The translations under genes were made by a program, and so were the position numbers. Positions 1-7,839 of a stretch of 56,451 nucleotides of DNA are shown one piece after another (the stretch's first letter is position 1; every line of letters begins with the position of its first letter). The stretch is from a virus, in the IMG/VR virus record IMGVR_UViG_3300026518_000669, positions 1 through 56,451 of that record; one strand, written 5' to 3'. Under the pieces are notes generated by a model. It was given only the letters and a program-made list of their open reading frames with translations, did no database searches and was not told the DNA's origin.

Positions 1-1095
1 CTAGGCTTTCTTTTTCCTCCCCAGCAGTGCCTCGATATTCTCCACCGGTTCTTTAACGTGATGAGAACGTGATTGCAGCTTGGCCACGGCGTCCCTTGCG
101 CGGTGGGGTGCTAGGTGCGCATAACGCTCGGTCATGTTGATGGTGGAATGCCCCAACACTTCCTTTACATCGGCCAGCGGTACGCCTTCCGACACCAGCC
201 AGCTTGCGCAGGTATGCCGCAAGTCGTGAATGGTGAAGTCTTTGATGCACGCCAGCGCGCACGCCTTTTTGAATACCGGGTTAGGGTAGACGTATCGGCT
301 GCCGTCACGCTTGCAGAATACCCAAGGGCAAGAAGGGCAGTAGGTTTGCGCGTATCGGTGCCGCCGTTTGAGCGCGGCCACGGCCGACTCGTTGAGCGGT
401 ATCGTTCTGCGCTTACCAGCTTTGCTGTCCTCTGGCTCCAGGGTTATCAGTGCGTGCTCCCAATTAACGCGCCGCCATTCCAGCTTTAATAGCTCGCCTT
501 TGCGTGCGCCGGTGTGCAGGGCTAGCTCGATGAAGTCGGCCAAGCGCTCGCCTTCGCGGGTGGTTTTGGCTTTCTCGATCAGCGTGTCCGCTTCCTTGCG
601 GGTAATCCAACGCACGCGCCCGGGCGGCTCTTTCAGCATCCGGCCCTTCACAGGGTTGGGTAGCGACCATTCAAGATGCGTGACCGCGTGGGTAATCATG
701 GCGGCGAGTATGGCCAGCTCTCGGTTGATCGTGGCAGGCCCGACGCCTTCACGTTGCCGAAAGGCAATAAAGGCGCGAACGTCTGCGCCTTCTAGCTTGC
801 CCATTACTTTGTCGGCACCAAAGAAGTCGTAGAGTTTGCCGGTGCGCATCTTGATGTCGGCCAATGAGCGCTTGTCCTGACTGGCCAGCAGGTACTCGGT
901 GGCCACTTCGGCAAAGCTGCGCTCGGGGACTTCGTCCCAATAGGATTGGCGATAGAGCTGCGCCTTCCATTTCCCCTCTAGCGCTTCAGCCGCTTGCTTG
1001 TCGGTCGTCCGAGTAGAGCGTCTAATTGGCTCGCCGCCTCCCGGCGGGGATAGGTAGACCCACCAGTAAGGCGAGTCTGGGCGCTTATACGGCAT
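1..1095 (-). CDS. int: Tyrosine-recombinase phage integrase
   Basis: This 364-residue protein should insert the phage into, and help cut it out of, a tRNA-Ser gene. An N-terminal arm- and core-binding part (about residues 1-155) precedes the catalytic domain. The expected residues are visible: Arg198 in TGARKGELL, Lys225 in EDSKAGKRR, His290 and Arg293 in HDLRHT, His316 in LGHS and the nucleophile Tyr325 in TERYAHL. The ATG at 1095 follows GGGAGGT at a good distance. The stop codon is the first base triplet of the window, so attL lies just outside. Its start lies inside the excisionase-like gene, so the two are probably translationally linked. Family assignment is firm; the target is inferred from attR at the other end. 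Confidence 0.96.
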   Translation of the reverse strand: MPYKRPDSPYWWVYLSPPGGGEPIRRSTRTTDKQAAEALEGKWKAQLYRQSYWDEVPERSFAEVATEYLLASQDKRSLADIKMRTGKLYDFFGADKVMGKLEGADVRAFIAFRQREGVGPATINRELAILAAMITHAVTHLEWSLPNPVKGRMLKEPPGRVRWITRKEADTLIEKAKTTREGERLADFIELALHTGARKGELLKLEWRRVNWEHALITLEPEDSKAGKRRTIPLNESAVAALKRRHRYAQTYCPSCPWVFCKRDGSRYVYPNPVFKKACALACIKDFTIHDLRHTCASWLVSEGVPLADVKEVLGHSTINMTERYAHLAPHRARDAVAKLQSRSHHVKEPVENIEALLGRKKKA

Positions 1096-1310
1096 GGCTT
1101 ACCTCCCGTTATCGCGCCGGGTGCATCGGTAGTGTGGCTGACCGGTGCATCTCCGGCAATCATCGCTTTGAGTGCTTGTTTGTTGACGTAGGTTTTGCCG
1201 CCGATCTTTAGACCTGGCAGCGTGCCGCTATTTACCCACTTAGAAATGGTGGCGGGGTGGCACGACAATTCTTTAGCCGCTTCATCACGGCTCATTAGCA
1301 TTTCGCCCAT
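978..1310 (-). CDS. Excisionase-like helix-turn-helix protein
   Basis: The 110-residue product begins with a compact winged-helix/MerR-like DNA-binding module (MSRDEAAKELSCHPATISKW, then LPGLKIGGKTYVN), typical of AlpA and Xis-type 'helix-turn-helix domain' proteins. It would bend attachment-site DNA and direct the integrase towards excision. The ATG at 1310 has a GGGAG ribosome site seven bases upstream. The last ~118 bases overlap the integrase start in another frame. The C-terminal 40 residues are basic and unstructured in appearance, and may exist mainly because of the overlap. The excisionase role is inferred from position and fold, not from a diagnostic motif. Confidence 0.75.
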   Translation of the reverse strand: MGEMLMSRDEAAKELSCHPATISKWVNSGTLPGLKIGGKTYVNKQALKAMIAGDAPVSHTTDAPGAITGGKPCRISAQTRLTGGSTYPRREAASQLDALLGRPTSKRLKR

Positions 1311-1332
1311 GGCTTTCTCCCAGGCAAAAGAA

Positions 1333-1351
1333 AGCCGCCTCCTGGGCGGCT
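1333..1351 (-). terminator. Intrinsic terminator upstream of xis/int
   Basis: On the minus strand a 7-bp perfect stem (AGCCGCC/GGCGGCT, 5-base loop) is followed by TTTCTTTT. It lies between the 122-aa gene and the excisionase-like gene, so xis-int expression from the early operon would need read-through or antitermination. Confidence 0.75.
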
Positions 1352-1375
1352 GTTAATCGTTGCTTGTTAGCGGCT

Positions 1376-1744
1376 TCATGCGTCACCTGGTTCTGGTGCG
1401 GCTGATCGCATTTCTCTCCACGTCTCTATAGCCGCGCATCCTGGGTATGGCGCAGAATCAAGCATTTCATCCGTCGGTTCTACCGGCACGGCTTGCCAGC
1501 CTTCCGGGCATGCAATCTTCCAAGTTTCCCACGCTGACTGCGCCTGCATCAGCCTATAACCTTCACCGCTTCGCTCTACCGACTGCGGCCACTTGCCTTG
1601 ATCGCTAAACCAGCGCTCAAAACGCTCCCGCTGGCTTGGCCTTACAATCTCCGCTTCCCGCTGCCGTGCCTCGATAGCCCGAAGCGCCTCTTCTTCCTCC
1701 GGCGTGCATACTGCAAACTGGTCATCAAATGCTGTGCTAGTCAT
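1376..1744 (-). CDS. Conserved small phage protein, unknown function
   Basis: The 122-residue acidic protein is not assigned a function. Its middle (ERFERWFSDQGKWPQS followed by YRLMQAQSAWETWKIA) and the later GWQAVPVEPTDEMLD phrase are of a kind that recurs in small early proteins of many temperate phages. A GAGGTG ribosome site precedes the ATG at 1744. It sits in the terminal part of the leftward early operon and ends just before an intrinsic terminator. Confidence 0.75.
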   Translation of the reverse strand: MTSTAFDDQFAVCTPEEEEALRAIEARQREAEIVRPSQRERFERWFSDQGKWPQSVERSGEGYRLMQAQSAWETWKIACPEGWQAVPVEPTDEMLDSAPYPGCAAIETWREMRSAAPEPGDA

Positions 1745-1755
1745 TATTCACCTCG

Positions 1756-1932
1756 TTAAAGATTGTTATCACCAGGATCCCAGCAAGAAGCACAAACTCT
1801 ATCGTCTGGGTTAGCGTTGGCGTCAGCTATGCGATCAACTAAGCGCTCTTGGTTTCGCGGCGCGTTTTCCTTGATCGTGCAGCCGCACTTGGTGCACTCG
1901 TATTCAAGGAACGGGCCTCTAACGTGTCCCAT
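1756..1932 (-). CDS. Small zinc-ribbon protein
   Basis: The 58-residue product has two CxxC-type pairs (CTKCGC near the N terminus and CASC near the C terminus), so it probably folds around a zinc ion. The ATG at 1932 is chosen because GGAGG lies four bases before it. The reading frame extends upstream to a TTG at 1962, but that would cover the terminator at 1949-1969. Function is unknown. It is one of several small cysteine-pair proteins in this operon. Confidence 0.65.
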   Translation of the reverse strand: MGHVRGPFLEYECTKCGCTIKENAPRNQERLVDRIADANANPDDRVCASCWDPGDNNL

Positions 1933-1948
1933 AAAACCTCCATCCAAT

Positions 1949-1969
1949 AAAAAACCGCTCAACGGCGGT
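1949..1969 (-). terminator. Intrinsic terminator
   Basis: On the minus strand an ACCGC/GCGGT stem with a six-base loop is followed by six T residues. It separates the 61-aa gene from the zinc-ribbon gene. Confidence 0.7.
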
Positions 1970-2022
1970 AGTCTTTAAACAGTCGTGTCGATAGTCGCCA
2001 TGGCGGCGTATTGAGTATGCGC

Positions 2023-2208
2023 CTACGCACTGCCAGCGCGGCGATGCGGCGTGCGTTGGGTAGTTGATCGAGCATATTCAGTGCACCGAACTATGACGAC
2101 GCCCTTGTGCTTGCTCATTGGCGGCATCTGGCTAAACGGTAGGTGGTTGCAATCGGATAGGGCGTGGCGGCATGCTGTGCACTGCCCGCCCTTGGGCTGA
2201 TGGGTCAT
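2023..2208 (-). CDS. Small cysteine-containing phage protein
   Basis: This 61-residue protein starts MTHQPKGGQCTACRHALSDC. Such short proteins with two or three Cys residues near the N terminus are common in early regions of temperate phages of gammaproteobacteria. The ATG at 2208 has a GAGG-type site upstream and follows the coiled-coil gene by 13 bases. No function can be read from it. The C terminus is Arg/Thr-rich and carries no motif I recognise. Confidence 0.6.
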   Translation of the reverse strand: MTHQPKGGQCTACRHALSDCNHLPFSQMPPMSKHKGVVIVRCTEYARSTTQRTPHRRAGSA

Positions 2209-2221
2209 TGCTGGGCCTCAG

Positions 2222-2653
2222 TCACAAACTTGTACTCCCAAATTCGCACCGCTTCCCTATGCTCTCAATTCGTTGCATCACACGCTTGGCAAGCGGCTGG
2301 TATTGTGGAGCGCGGTAAATTGACGGATGTGCGACTACCGCTACACACCGTTTTGCATCAACCAATACGTATCGGATGCTCTCGACATGCGCCGCCAGCA
2401 CCTGTTCTCGCCCCTCAAGCTCAGCAACGCGCTCAGTCAGCACCGCATTTGCATCACGCTCACTTTCTAGCGCCCGCGGATTGCACTCAGCATGCAGCCG
2501 CTTGGCTTGTTCCAATTCGGAACATGCCACCGACTTGGCCGCATCCATACCCTGCTGGGCGGCTTTAGCCTGGCGTGCCAGCAAATACTCCAGCTCGGCA
2601 ATGCGCTTCTGTGCGTCGCTCAGCTCGCCCTCTATTCGCTCCATTGGTGTCAT
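2222..2653 (-). CDS. Coiled-coil early protein, unknown function
   Basis: The 143-residue product is dominated by long amphipathic helices. The first ~95 residues show heptad-like spacing of Leu, Ile and Ala with many Glu, Lys and Arg (IEGELSDAQKRIAELEYLL). A less regular C-terminal third includes YQPLAKRVMQRIESIG. A GAGGG site precedes the ATG at 2653. It lies five bases after the next upstream gene. It may be a structural or regulatory partner, but no homologue is recognised. Confidence 0.7.
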   Translation of the reverse strand: MTPMERIEGELSDAQKRIAELEYLLARQAKAAQQGMDAAKSVACSELEQAKRLHAECNPRALESERDANAVLTERVAELEGREQVLAAHVESIRYVLVDAKRCVAVVAHPSIYRAPQYQPLAKRVMQRIESIGKRCEFGSTSL

Positions 2654-2658
2654 TTTGA

Positions 2659-2910
2659 TCAGCCCTCTAATTGCTCACGCAGCTTAGCAACATAGGTTTC
2701 AAGGTATTTCAGCTTACACGCTGGGCATATAAGCCCGTTGGTAACACCATACGGCTGGCTGAATCTCAGTTCGGCAGTGATATAAGCAGGCCCAACGTCA
2801 CGACCATCGCCGCTATTTACTCGCGCCCTAATAACCCCGTCGCTCTCACCGCACTCTTTACCGCAAATATCGCAAGTAACCTCACTGATTGTTCTCTGCT
2901 TAATGCCCAT
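2659..2910 (-). CDS. Zinc-finger-like small protein
   Basis: The 83-residue protein carries CDICGKEC near residue 14 and CPAC near residue 64, a probable zinc-binding pair of knuckles. The chosen ATG at 2910 overlaps the stop of the upstream gene by one base (TGATG), the normal coupling in this operon. A GTG three bases earlier is possible. Function is unknown. Confidence 0.68.
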   Translation of the reverse strand: MGIKQRTISEVTCDICGKECGESDGVIRARVNSGDGRDVGPAYITAELRFSQPYGVTNGLICPACKLKYLETYVAKLREQLEG

Positions 2911-3119
2911 CACGCCGCCCTCATGCTAGCCAACTGCTTAGCCTGCTCGGCTACCTCAAGCCGCAGCTTGGCATTCTCAATCGCCAGTGCGTCGTTTTCT
3001 GCTAGCGCGGCCTCTTTTTCATGCTCGCAATCTTCCCAGCGCGATAAAACGTGATCAAGAAAGTCGTCAATCACTGCTTCGCGTTCGGCAGCGGTGCCGT
3101 TATGTACGGGTATCAGCAT
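2910..3119 (-). CDS. Short coiled-coil protein
   Basis: The 69-residue product begins with a hydrophobic strand and continues as one charged helix rich in Glu, Ala and Leu (LAENDALAIENAKLRLEVAE), so it is probably an oligomeric coiled coil. GGAGA stands six bases before the ATG at 3119. It overlaps the upstream zinc-ribbon gene by 20 bases. No function is evident. Confidence 0.68.
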   Translation of the reverse strand: MLIPVHNGTAAEREAVIDDFLDHVLSRWEDCEHEKEAALAENDALAIENAKLRLEVAEQAKQLASMRAA

Positions 3120-3297
3120 GGTTATCTCCAGTAATGATGTAGCGGTCGCGGCTTGGGCCGACTAGCGGTTTCTGCCCAGGCGCTAAGTGCCAGTCGAATT
3201 CATGCAAGCACTCGTCGCACTGTTTCAGATTGATTGAGCGAAACAGCCGTAGGCGCTCACTGCCGCACTTTGGGCAGCGTTTGGTTGTGGGTTTCAT
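3100..3297 (-). CDS. Zinc-ribbon protein
   Basis: This 65-residue protein has a textbook zinc-ribbon pattern: CPKCGS at residues 8-13 and CDEC at 27-30, separated by a short beta segment (ERLRLFRSINLKQ). Such domains bind nucleic acid or partner proteins. It starts immediately after the methyltransferase stop codon, so the two are likely co-translated. The specific role is unknown. Confidence 0.72.
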   Translation of the reverse strand: MKPTTKRCPKCGSERLRLFRSINLKQCDECLHEFDWHLAPGQKPLVGPSRDRYIITGDNHADTRT

Positions 3298-4074
3298 TCA
3301 TGCTGCCTCTTCGCTATCAGCGAAAATGTCTAGCTGCTGTTCGCTGCTAGGCTTCTCTATGAATTCGCAGGTGACGATCTCGACCTTTGGGCTAACGCCA
3401 TGCCACTCGGCTTGATAAACGGTGGTGTCGATGCCGCAGTTATTGCTAAGAGTGATGCCGGTTTGCTTCATGAATGTTCGGCACCGGTCATTGATCTCTT
3501 CGCGATAGCAGCGCTCACCCGAGTAGCGAAAAGATGCGGACTCTTGAGGAATGATAAAGGCGCCGAAGCTGGATATTCGCGAGCCCATTTCGATCACTCT
3601 GTACTCGAATAGACCGCCGCGGTAATTTCCTTCGTAATTGCCTGTCTTGATTTTCCCAAACGGCGGATTCGAGACTGACCAATCAAAGAAGCCCAGCCCG
3701 CGATACAGCTCCTTGTCGAACACGTCGCCTTGTATCCATTCCGCATCCGGCAGCACTCGCTTGCCAACCTCAATGTAAGCCTCGCAATACTCGACGCAGA
3801 CCAAGCGCGTCGCTTTCTGCTCTAAAGCAAAGCCCAGGCGGCCTATCCCAGCGCAAAGATCAATAATCGATACGCCATCGCTGACCTCTATCGCAAAGTC
3901 GCGGGCCAATCCCTCAGGCGTAAAAAAGGCGCCGCTTAAACTGTTAAGGGCGCCCGCTGATTCTTGGTAGTTTTCGAGGATGAAATATCGCTCATTCTCG
4001 CTAAGCCTTCGGTCTGAGTGCACAAGCTCCATCACTTGATTTTGAAGCTGTGACTGTTTTTTCGATAGCCTCAT
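3298..4074 (-). CDS. N6-adenine DNA methyltransferase
   Basis: The 258-residue protein carries an S-adenosylmethionine-binding motif (IIDLCAGIGRLGF, ~residues 70-82) and the catalytic NPPF tetrapeptide in SVSNPPFGK (~133-141), which is typical of enzymes that methylate the exocyclic amine of adenine. No target-recognition domain is obvious, so specificity cannot be read. A GGAGG site lies four bases before the ATG at 4074. No cognate endonuclease is nearby, so it is an orphan phage enzyme, plausibly protecting phage DNA from host restriction or altering regulation. Confidence 0.88.
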   Translation of the reverse strand: MRLSKKQSQLQNQVMELVHSDRRLSENERYFILENYQESAGALNSLSGAFFTPEGLARDFAIEVSDGVSIIDLCAGIGRLGFALEQKATRLVCVEYCEAYIEVGKRVLPDAEWIQGDVFDKELYRGLGFFDWSVSNPPFGKIKTGNYEGNYRGGLFEYRVIEMGSRISSFGAFIIPQESASFRYSGERCYREEINDRCRTFMKQTGITLSNNCGIDTTVYQAEWHGVSPKVEIVTCEFIEKPSSEQQLDIFADSEEAA

Positions 4075-4083
4075 TCAGCCTCC

Positions 4084-4287
4084 TTATGCGCTATACCGCG
4101 TCACGTAGTTTGTAATGTCTCTTGCCGCACTCACGCCGCAGCCGTACTTCAACGCTAAGCGCCGATAGCTCATGCCGTGGCGCTCTCGGTCGTGGCGCAT
4201 TGCTCTAACCTGGGCGTCAGATAGCACGGCCTTTTGATGGCATTCGCCGCAGCGGTGGCCGGTGGGTGCGCGGGCTATCTGGCTCAC
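4084..4287 (-). CDS. Small helix-turn-helix protein
   Basis: The 67-residue product pairs a CxxC motif (CGEC) with a C-terminal helix-turn-helix (LSDAQVRAMRHDRE then MSYRRLALKYGCGVSAARDI), the resolvase/sigma-like type found in many small phage proteins and at the end of HNH endonucleases. I choose the GTG at 4287 because it overlaps the upstream stop as GTGA. A longer frame to 4365 would sit over the membrane-protein gene. It probably binds DNA; the target is unknown. Confidence 0.62.
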   Translation of the reverse strand: MSQIARAPTGHRCGECHQKAVLSDAQVRAMRHDRERHGMSYRRLALKYGCGVSAARDITNYVTRYSA

Positions 4288-4463
4288 AGCACACCGAACC
4301 ACACCAGCCAGCCGTGCAGCACGCCTACCGGAAATATCACAGCGCCCAGCACTAGCAGCACCCACATTTCTTCATTAATGGCTGTAACGAAGTGCTGGAT
4401 ATAAGCGCCAAAAGTGGCTAGCGCGATACCGATAAAAAAGATGATTCCGAATAGTGACTGCAT
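4284..4463 (-). CDS. Small two-helix membrane protein
   Basis: The 59-residue product has two hydrophobic helices (about residues 4-24 and 33-57) joined by a short polar loop (FVTAINEEMW). A GGAG site lies seven bases before the ATG at 4463. Upstream in-frame codons would run through the terminator at 4481-4500, so the shorter start is preferred. It could be an inner-membrane protein that modulates infection. It is not in the lysis cassette, so a holin role is unlikely. Confidence 0.65.
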   Translation of the reverse strand: MQSLFGIIFFIGIALATFGAYIQHFVTAINEEMWVLLVLGAVIFPVGVLHGWLVWFGVL

Positions 4464-4480
4464 AATGATCTCCAGATAGT

Positions 4481-4500
4481 AAAAAGCCCCTTTCGGGGCT
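4481..4500 (-). terminator. Strong intrinsic terminator overlapping a stop codon
   Basis: On the minus strand AGCCCC-GAAA-GGGGCT is followed by TTTTTACT. The stop codon of the 126-aa gene (4499-4501) lies in the 5' arm of the stem. Confidence 0.85.
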
Positions 4501-4879
4501 AGGCTCTGCGTTGTTCGGCGGCTAGCTGCCTGCCAACCGTTTGATGTGGCCACGACTGCCATAGCTCTGCTGGCAGCAAGCGCTTGAGCGTACCGTAGTA
4601 AATGCCTATGTCAGCGGCTAGCTCTGTTCGTGATAAACGTCTGGCCATGTAATGCTTTGCCACCTCAACCAGCGGCTTACCCTTTTGCTGCTCAAAGTTA
4701 CTTACCGCTAGCTCAGTGCAGTGACGGGGCCTGACCAGGCCGAGCGCCCTGGCGCGTACGCAAACCTGCTCACGAGGCCTTTTCAAGAAGGCGGCTATGT
4801 CGTCAATGGGGGTGCTAGTTGGGTAGTGGCGCTTAAGGTAAGCGTAATCAGCTAGCGTCCAGGGAGGTTTCGTAGCCAT
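4499..4879 (-). CDS. Putative DNA-binding regulator
   Basis: The 126-residue protein opens with a Myb/SANT-like or GcrA-like segment (PWTLADYAYLKRHYPTSTPI, then IAAFLKRPREQVCVRARALGL). A second helix-turn-helix-like stretch lies near residues 84-105 (LSRTELAADIGIYYGTLKRL). Two DNA-binding modules suggest a transcriptional regulator, but no target is known. The ATG at 4879 follows GGAGGG at five bases. Terminators flank the gene on both sides. Confidence 0.68.
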   Translation of the reverse strand: MATKPPWTLADYAYLKRHYPTSTPIDDIAAFLKRPREQVCVRARALGLVRPRHCTELAVSNFEQQKGKPLVEVAKHYMARRLSRTELAADIGIYYGTLKRLLPAELWQSWPHQTVGRQLAAEQRRA

Positions 4880-4893
4880 AAGCCCTCCAAAAG

Positions 4894-4912
4894 AAAAGGC
4901 CCCGCAGGGCCT
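4894..4912 (-). terminator. Intrinsic terminator
   Basis: On the minus strand AGGCCC-TGCG-GGGCCT precedes TTTTC. It lies between the DUF2303 gene and the regulator gene. The short T-run makes it weaker than its neighbours. Confidence 0.65.
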
Positions 4913-4928
4913 CGTTGTGGGTGAGTGC

Positions 4929-5735
4929 TTAGCGCGGCGCGTCGGCGTGGAGGATCATCACGTCATCGCCCAGCGTTTCTTTGATGCTGGCCATGGTCTG
5001 CGAGAACGCATCTTCTAGCAGGCGCTCAGGGCGCAGTAGGTCGAACCACATCACCAGCTGGCCGTCACCAATGCGATAGCGCAGCCGGGCATCTAGCGCG
5101 TAGTGGTCACCACCTTCAAATACTGGAATGCCCAGCTTGAACACCTCGGGAATTTCAATCGTCCCTTTGCCAGCCGTGCCTTGAATTTCCTCGTTGTAGG
5201 TAATCTGCACCTCGCCGTTATCCAGGCGAACGCCGCTTTGGAAGTCGACTTTCTTTTTGGCTTCCAGCGTGCGGCTCACCATAAGAATGTCACTTCCGCT
5301 GGGCTCTTGAACGTCCGGCAGGTTGTCTTCGATGAACTTAGCGAAGTCATGCTGCGTCATCTTCTTGCCGTCTGCTTTCGACCACGTTTCCCAGCTGCGT
5401 GAGTGCGGACAGGCGTAGGTGGCGCGATGCCTGCCCCAAGCAGGCGCATCTTTTTCAGGATGATCAATCACAGCGGTGAAGCGTGTGTTCGACAGGTCTG
5501 CGTACACCGTTGTAGCTTCGTTCTTGAAGCGATTTACGTAGATGGTGAAGTCGGTGGCGTTATGGATGGTGACCGTTTGCGCTGTGATCCGGGGTGCTTT
5601 GCGATACTGCTCAAGGTCTTCAATGCGGTAGCCTTCTGGCAGCATGACCGCTTCGTCTTTTTCTGGATCAAATCCAGCCATTTGCGTACCGGCGGCGATA
5701 GCGTCAGCAACGAAGGTTTGGTTTAGCTCTGTCAT
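4929..5735 (-). CDS. DUF2303 family phage protein
   Basis: The 268-residue protein matches the DUF2303 (YfdQ-like) family by overall pattern: an N-terminal helical start, the HPEKDAPAWGRHRATYACP region (~residues 92-110), WSKADGKKMTQHDFAKFIEDN and a C-terminal beta-rich half ending in a helix. Members occur next to recombination genes in temperate phages; their biochemical role is not established. It starts four bases after the 125-aa gene in the operon. An AGGTG site precedes the ATG at 5735. Confidence 0.82.
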   Translation of the reverse strand: MTELNQTFVADAIAAGTQMAGFDPEKDEAVMLPEGYRIEDLEQYRKAPRITAQTVTIHNATDFTIYVNRFKNEATTVYADLSNTRFTAVIDHPEKDAPAWGRHRATYACPHSRSWETWSKADGKKMTQHDFAKFIEDNLPDVQEPSGSDILMVSRTLEAKKKVDFQSGVRLDNGEVQITYNEEIQGTAGKGTIEIPEVFKLGIPVFEGGDHYALDARLRYRIGDGQLVMWFDLLRPERLLEDAFSQTMASIKETLGDDVMILHADAPR

Positions 5736-5738
5736 TAC

Positions 5739-6116
5739 TTACACCTGCTTCAGTTGGGTGGGTTTGGTTTCTTCAGCGAGCTGCTTGGCTTCACGCTTCT
5801 GTAGCTCTACTTCGCGAAGGTCCATCTTCTGCTGACGCGGGTCTTCTAGCTGCAGCTGCATGTTGGCGTCCTCAAACATGACGCTTGCCCCGCGATCGAA
5901 CTGTGGCAGCTTCGATTTAATTTCATCGGACAGCATGAACATGCCGGGCATGCCTTTTTCTGGCTTGATCTTCACCTTTAGGGTGATCTCGGCCATCTTG
6001 CCCGTGTCTTTGCAGCGCTCTTGCGCTTCGACCAGGGCTTCTGATAGCTCTTCCAGTGTTTGGCCACGGCGTAGCTTGGCCAGCATCATGGTGAATGCTT
6101 GCGGGTTGATTTCCAT
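5739..6116 (-). CDS. Conserved phage protein, unknown function
   Basis: The 125-residue protein begins MEINPQAFTMMLAKLRRGQT and contains a mixed beta segment (EITLKVKIKPEKGMPGMF) followed by a charged helical tail ending near KPTQLKQV. Proteins of this pattern often sit beside DUF2303 genes in phages, as here. I choose the ATG at 6116, which has AGAGG upstream; a GTG at 6149 is possible but lacks a ribosome site. No function is established. Confidence 0.72.
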   Translation of the reverse strand: MEINPQAFTMMLAKLRRGQTLEELSEALVEAQERCKDTGKMAEITLKVKIKPEKGMPGMFMLSDEIKSKLPQFDRGASVMFEDANMQLQLEDPRQQKMDLREVELQKREAKQLAEETKPTQLKQV

Positions 6117-6180
6117 TGCGTGTTGCCTCTTGCGGTGGGTTGGGGCCACTGGCCCCAGGTGGGTAAATCGTCAGGGCATT

Positions 6181-6203
6181 AAAAAGCCCCTGCGTGAGGG
6201 GCT
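6181..6203 (-). terminator. Strong intrinsic terminator overlapping a stop codon
   Basis: On the minus strand a perfect 7-bp stem AGCCCCT/AGGGGCT with a five-base loop is followed by TTTTTAA. The first bases of the stem are the stop codon region of the exonuclease gene. Confidence 0.85.
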
Positions 6204-7839
6204 AGGCTGCGTTCAGTTGGGCCATGGCTTCGGGATACCCTGACCAGTTATCCACGCCTGCGGCTTTCAAGGCGTCGAGCATGGCCTGGGCAGCGAGCAA
6301 TCGGTCATACTCCTTGCGCGAGATAGTGACTTGCTCGGGCGCTTTCGCCTGGCTGCCACGCTGGAATGATTCGGCGGCAGCATGAAGGCGGCTAGCATCA
6401 AGCGGCTTATACTCGGCAGCGGCGGGCAGTGGTTCAGGCTCTGGCTGCGGCTCTGGTTTGCGCTTCTCAGCTTCCTCGGCTTGGCGTTTAGCTTCAGCCT
6501 CGGCGGCGTCACGCTGCGCCTTGGCCGCTTCCTCCTGGCGGATGCGCTCGCGCTCGGCGTCTAGCTTTGCTTGCTCGGCGGCTTTGTGCTGTGCGATGCG
6601 TGACGCAATCACCGCCTGCAAGTCGTCGCGCTGTTTCTGAATCAGGTCGCGCCAATCGCTAAACAGGAAGGCATACTCGCCTTGCTCGGTATCTAGCAGC
6701 GCCTTGTTGCCATTGATCTCGTTTGCTAGCTGCTGGCATTCGACTTTGGCGCGGGCTACCTCGTCATCGGCGGCAGCTTGCAGGGTGGCGATGGTCTTTT
6801 TTCCCTTCATCGCGCCTACAATATCCAGGCTGTGCGCGGGCACGATTGGGCAATCCAGCTTGGCAAGAAAGGCATCAAACGCTGCAGCCGCATTGCGCTG
6901 AATCTCGATGCGCCGGTTTTCTTTCTCTGCCTTCACCAGCTTGTTCAGATAGAGCCGCTTTTGCCGCATGGTTTCGCGCAGCTCGTCGATGGTGTCGAAC
7001 AGCTCGGCAATGCTGGCGGTTTGCTCTAGTGCGCGCTGCTTGCTTTCTTCAAGCTGCTTCTCGCCTTTCTGCAGGAACTTGACCGTGCTTTCTGCGTCGG
7101 CAAAGTCCTTATCGGTGACTAGCTCCGTCTTGATACTGTCGATCATCGCCAGCGCTTTGGCTTTGAAGTCCGGTAAGTTCGACGCCTGCACGCCGCCGGT
7201 CATTTGAATGCTGAGCGCGGGCAGCTTGTCCGGCGCTTCGCCTTGCGGCGCTACTTTTTGCTCTTGCGGCTGATAGGCTTCCAGATCCGCTTTGAACTGT
7301 TCCCAGCCTGCAAACAGCGCCGCGATGCGCTCCGGCGTGGTGGTGTACCAGAACCAGTTGCAATCCTCCTCGGTACCGTTACTCGACATAAATAGGCACT
7401 TCTCGGCACCGCTGACGGCTAGCTGCTGGTCCATCTGCACTTTGTAATGCTCGGGCAGCGTTTCGGCGGTGGCGGTGCGCAGCTCGTCGTTCGCCAGTTT
7501 GTGCTCCCAGATCACCGTTTCCATCATGGTGCAGCCGTCGAAGCTGGCTAGCATCCATGGGTGCTCGTCGTGGGTGGCGGTGCAGGGGTAGAGCTCCTCA
7601 CCGATGATGCGCTCGGCAATCGGGCGTGCGCTGGCTTCGGCGGCATGGCCCTTGTCGAAGATGCGCTGCTGCGCTGGCGTTATCTCCGGCACTTCGCCTG
7701 TGTATTTCTGCTTGAGCAGGTCAGATCGTGACTGGTACTTGCTGACCCCCGCCATTGCCGGTGCTTCGCTAGCCGTAAAACAAGAGGCGCGTAGCGCGCC
7801 CCATTCGGTTGAGCCTTGAACTACGTCATGGATGTTCAT
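6202..7839 (-). CDS. YqaJ-like viral exonuclease with long coiled-coil extension
   Basis: The N-terminal ~210 residues resemble the YqaJ/lambda-exonuclease family of PD-(D/E)XK nucleases: GSTEWGALRASCFTASEA at the start, then SFDGCTM (~residue 98) and the WEHKL triad (~110), with a glutamine-rich helix after it. It would resect double-stranded ends for annealing by the RecT/Bet protein encoded just upstream (ATGA overlap). At 545 residues it is much longer than single-domain family members (about 200-320). The remainder is a charged coiled coil, including an Ala/Glu/Arg-rich helix near 440-490. The fold call is confident; the purpose of the extension is unknown. Confidence 0.85.
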   Translation of the reverse strand: MNIHDVVQGSTEWGALRASCFTASEAPAMAGVSKYQSRSDLLKQKYTGEVPEITPAQQRIFDKGHAAEASARPIAERIIGEELYPCTATHDEHPWMLASFDGCTMMETVIWEHKLANDELRTATAETLPEHYKVQMDQQLAVSGAEKCLFMSSNGTEEDCNWFWYTTTPERIAALFAGWEQFKADLEAYQPQEQKVAPQGEAPDKLPALSIQMTGGVQASNLPDFKAKALAMIDSIKTELVTDKDFADAESTVKFLQKGEKQLEESKQRALEQTASIAELFDTIDELRETMRQKRLYLNKLVKAEKENRRIEIQRNAAAAFDAFLAKLDCPIVPAHSLDIVGAMKGKKTIATLQAAADDEVARAKVECQQLANEINGNKALLDTEQGEYAFLFSDWRDLIQKQRDDLQAVIASRIAQHKAAEQAKLDAERERIRQEEAAKAQRDAAEAEAKRQAEEAEKRKPEPQPEPEPLPAAAEYKPLDASRLHAAAESFQRGSQAKAPEQVTISRKEYDRLLAAQAMLDALKAAGVDNWSGYPEAMAQLNAA

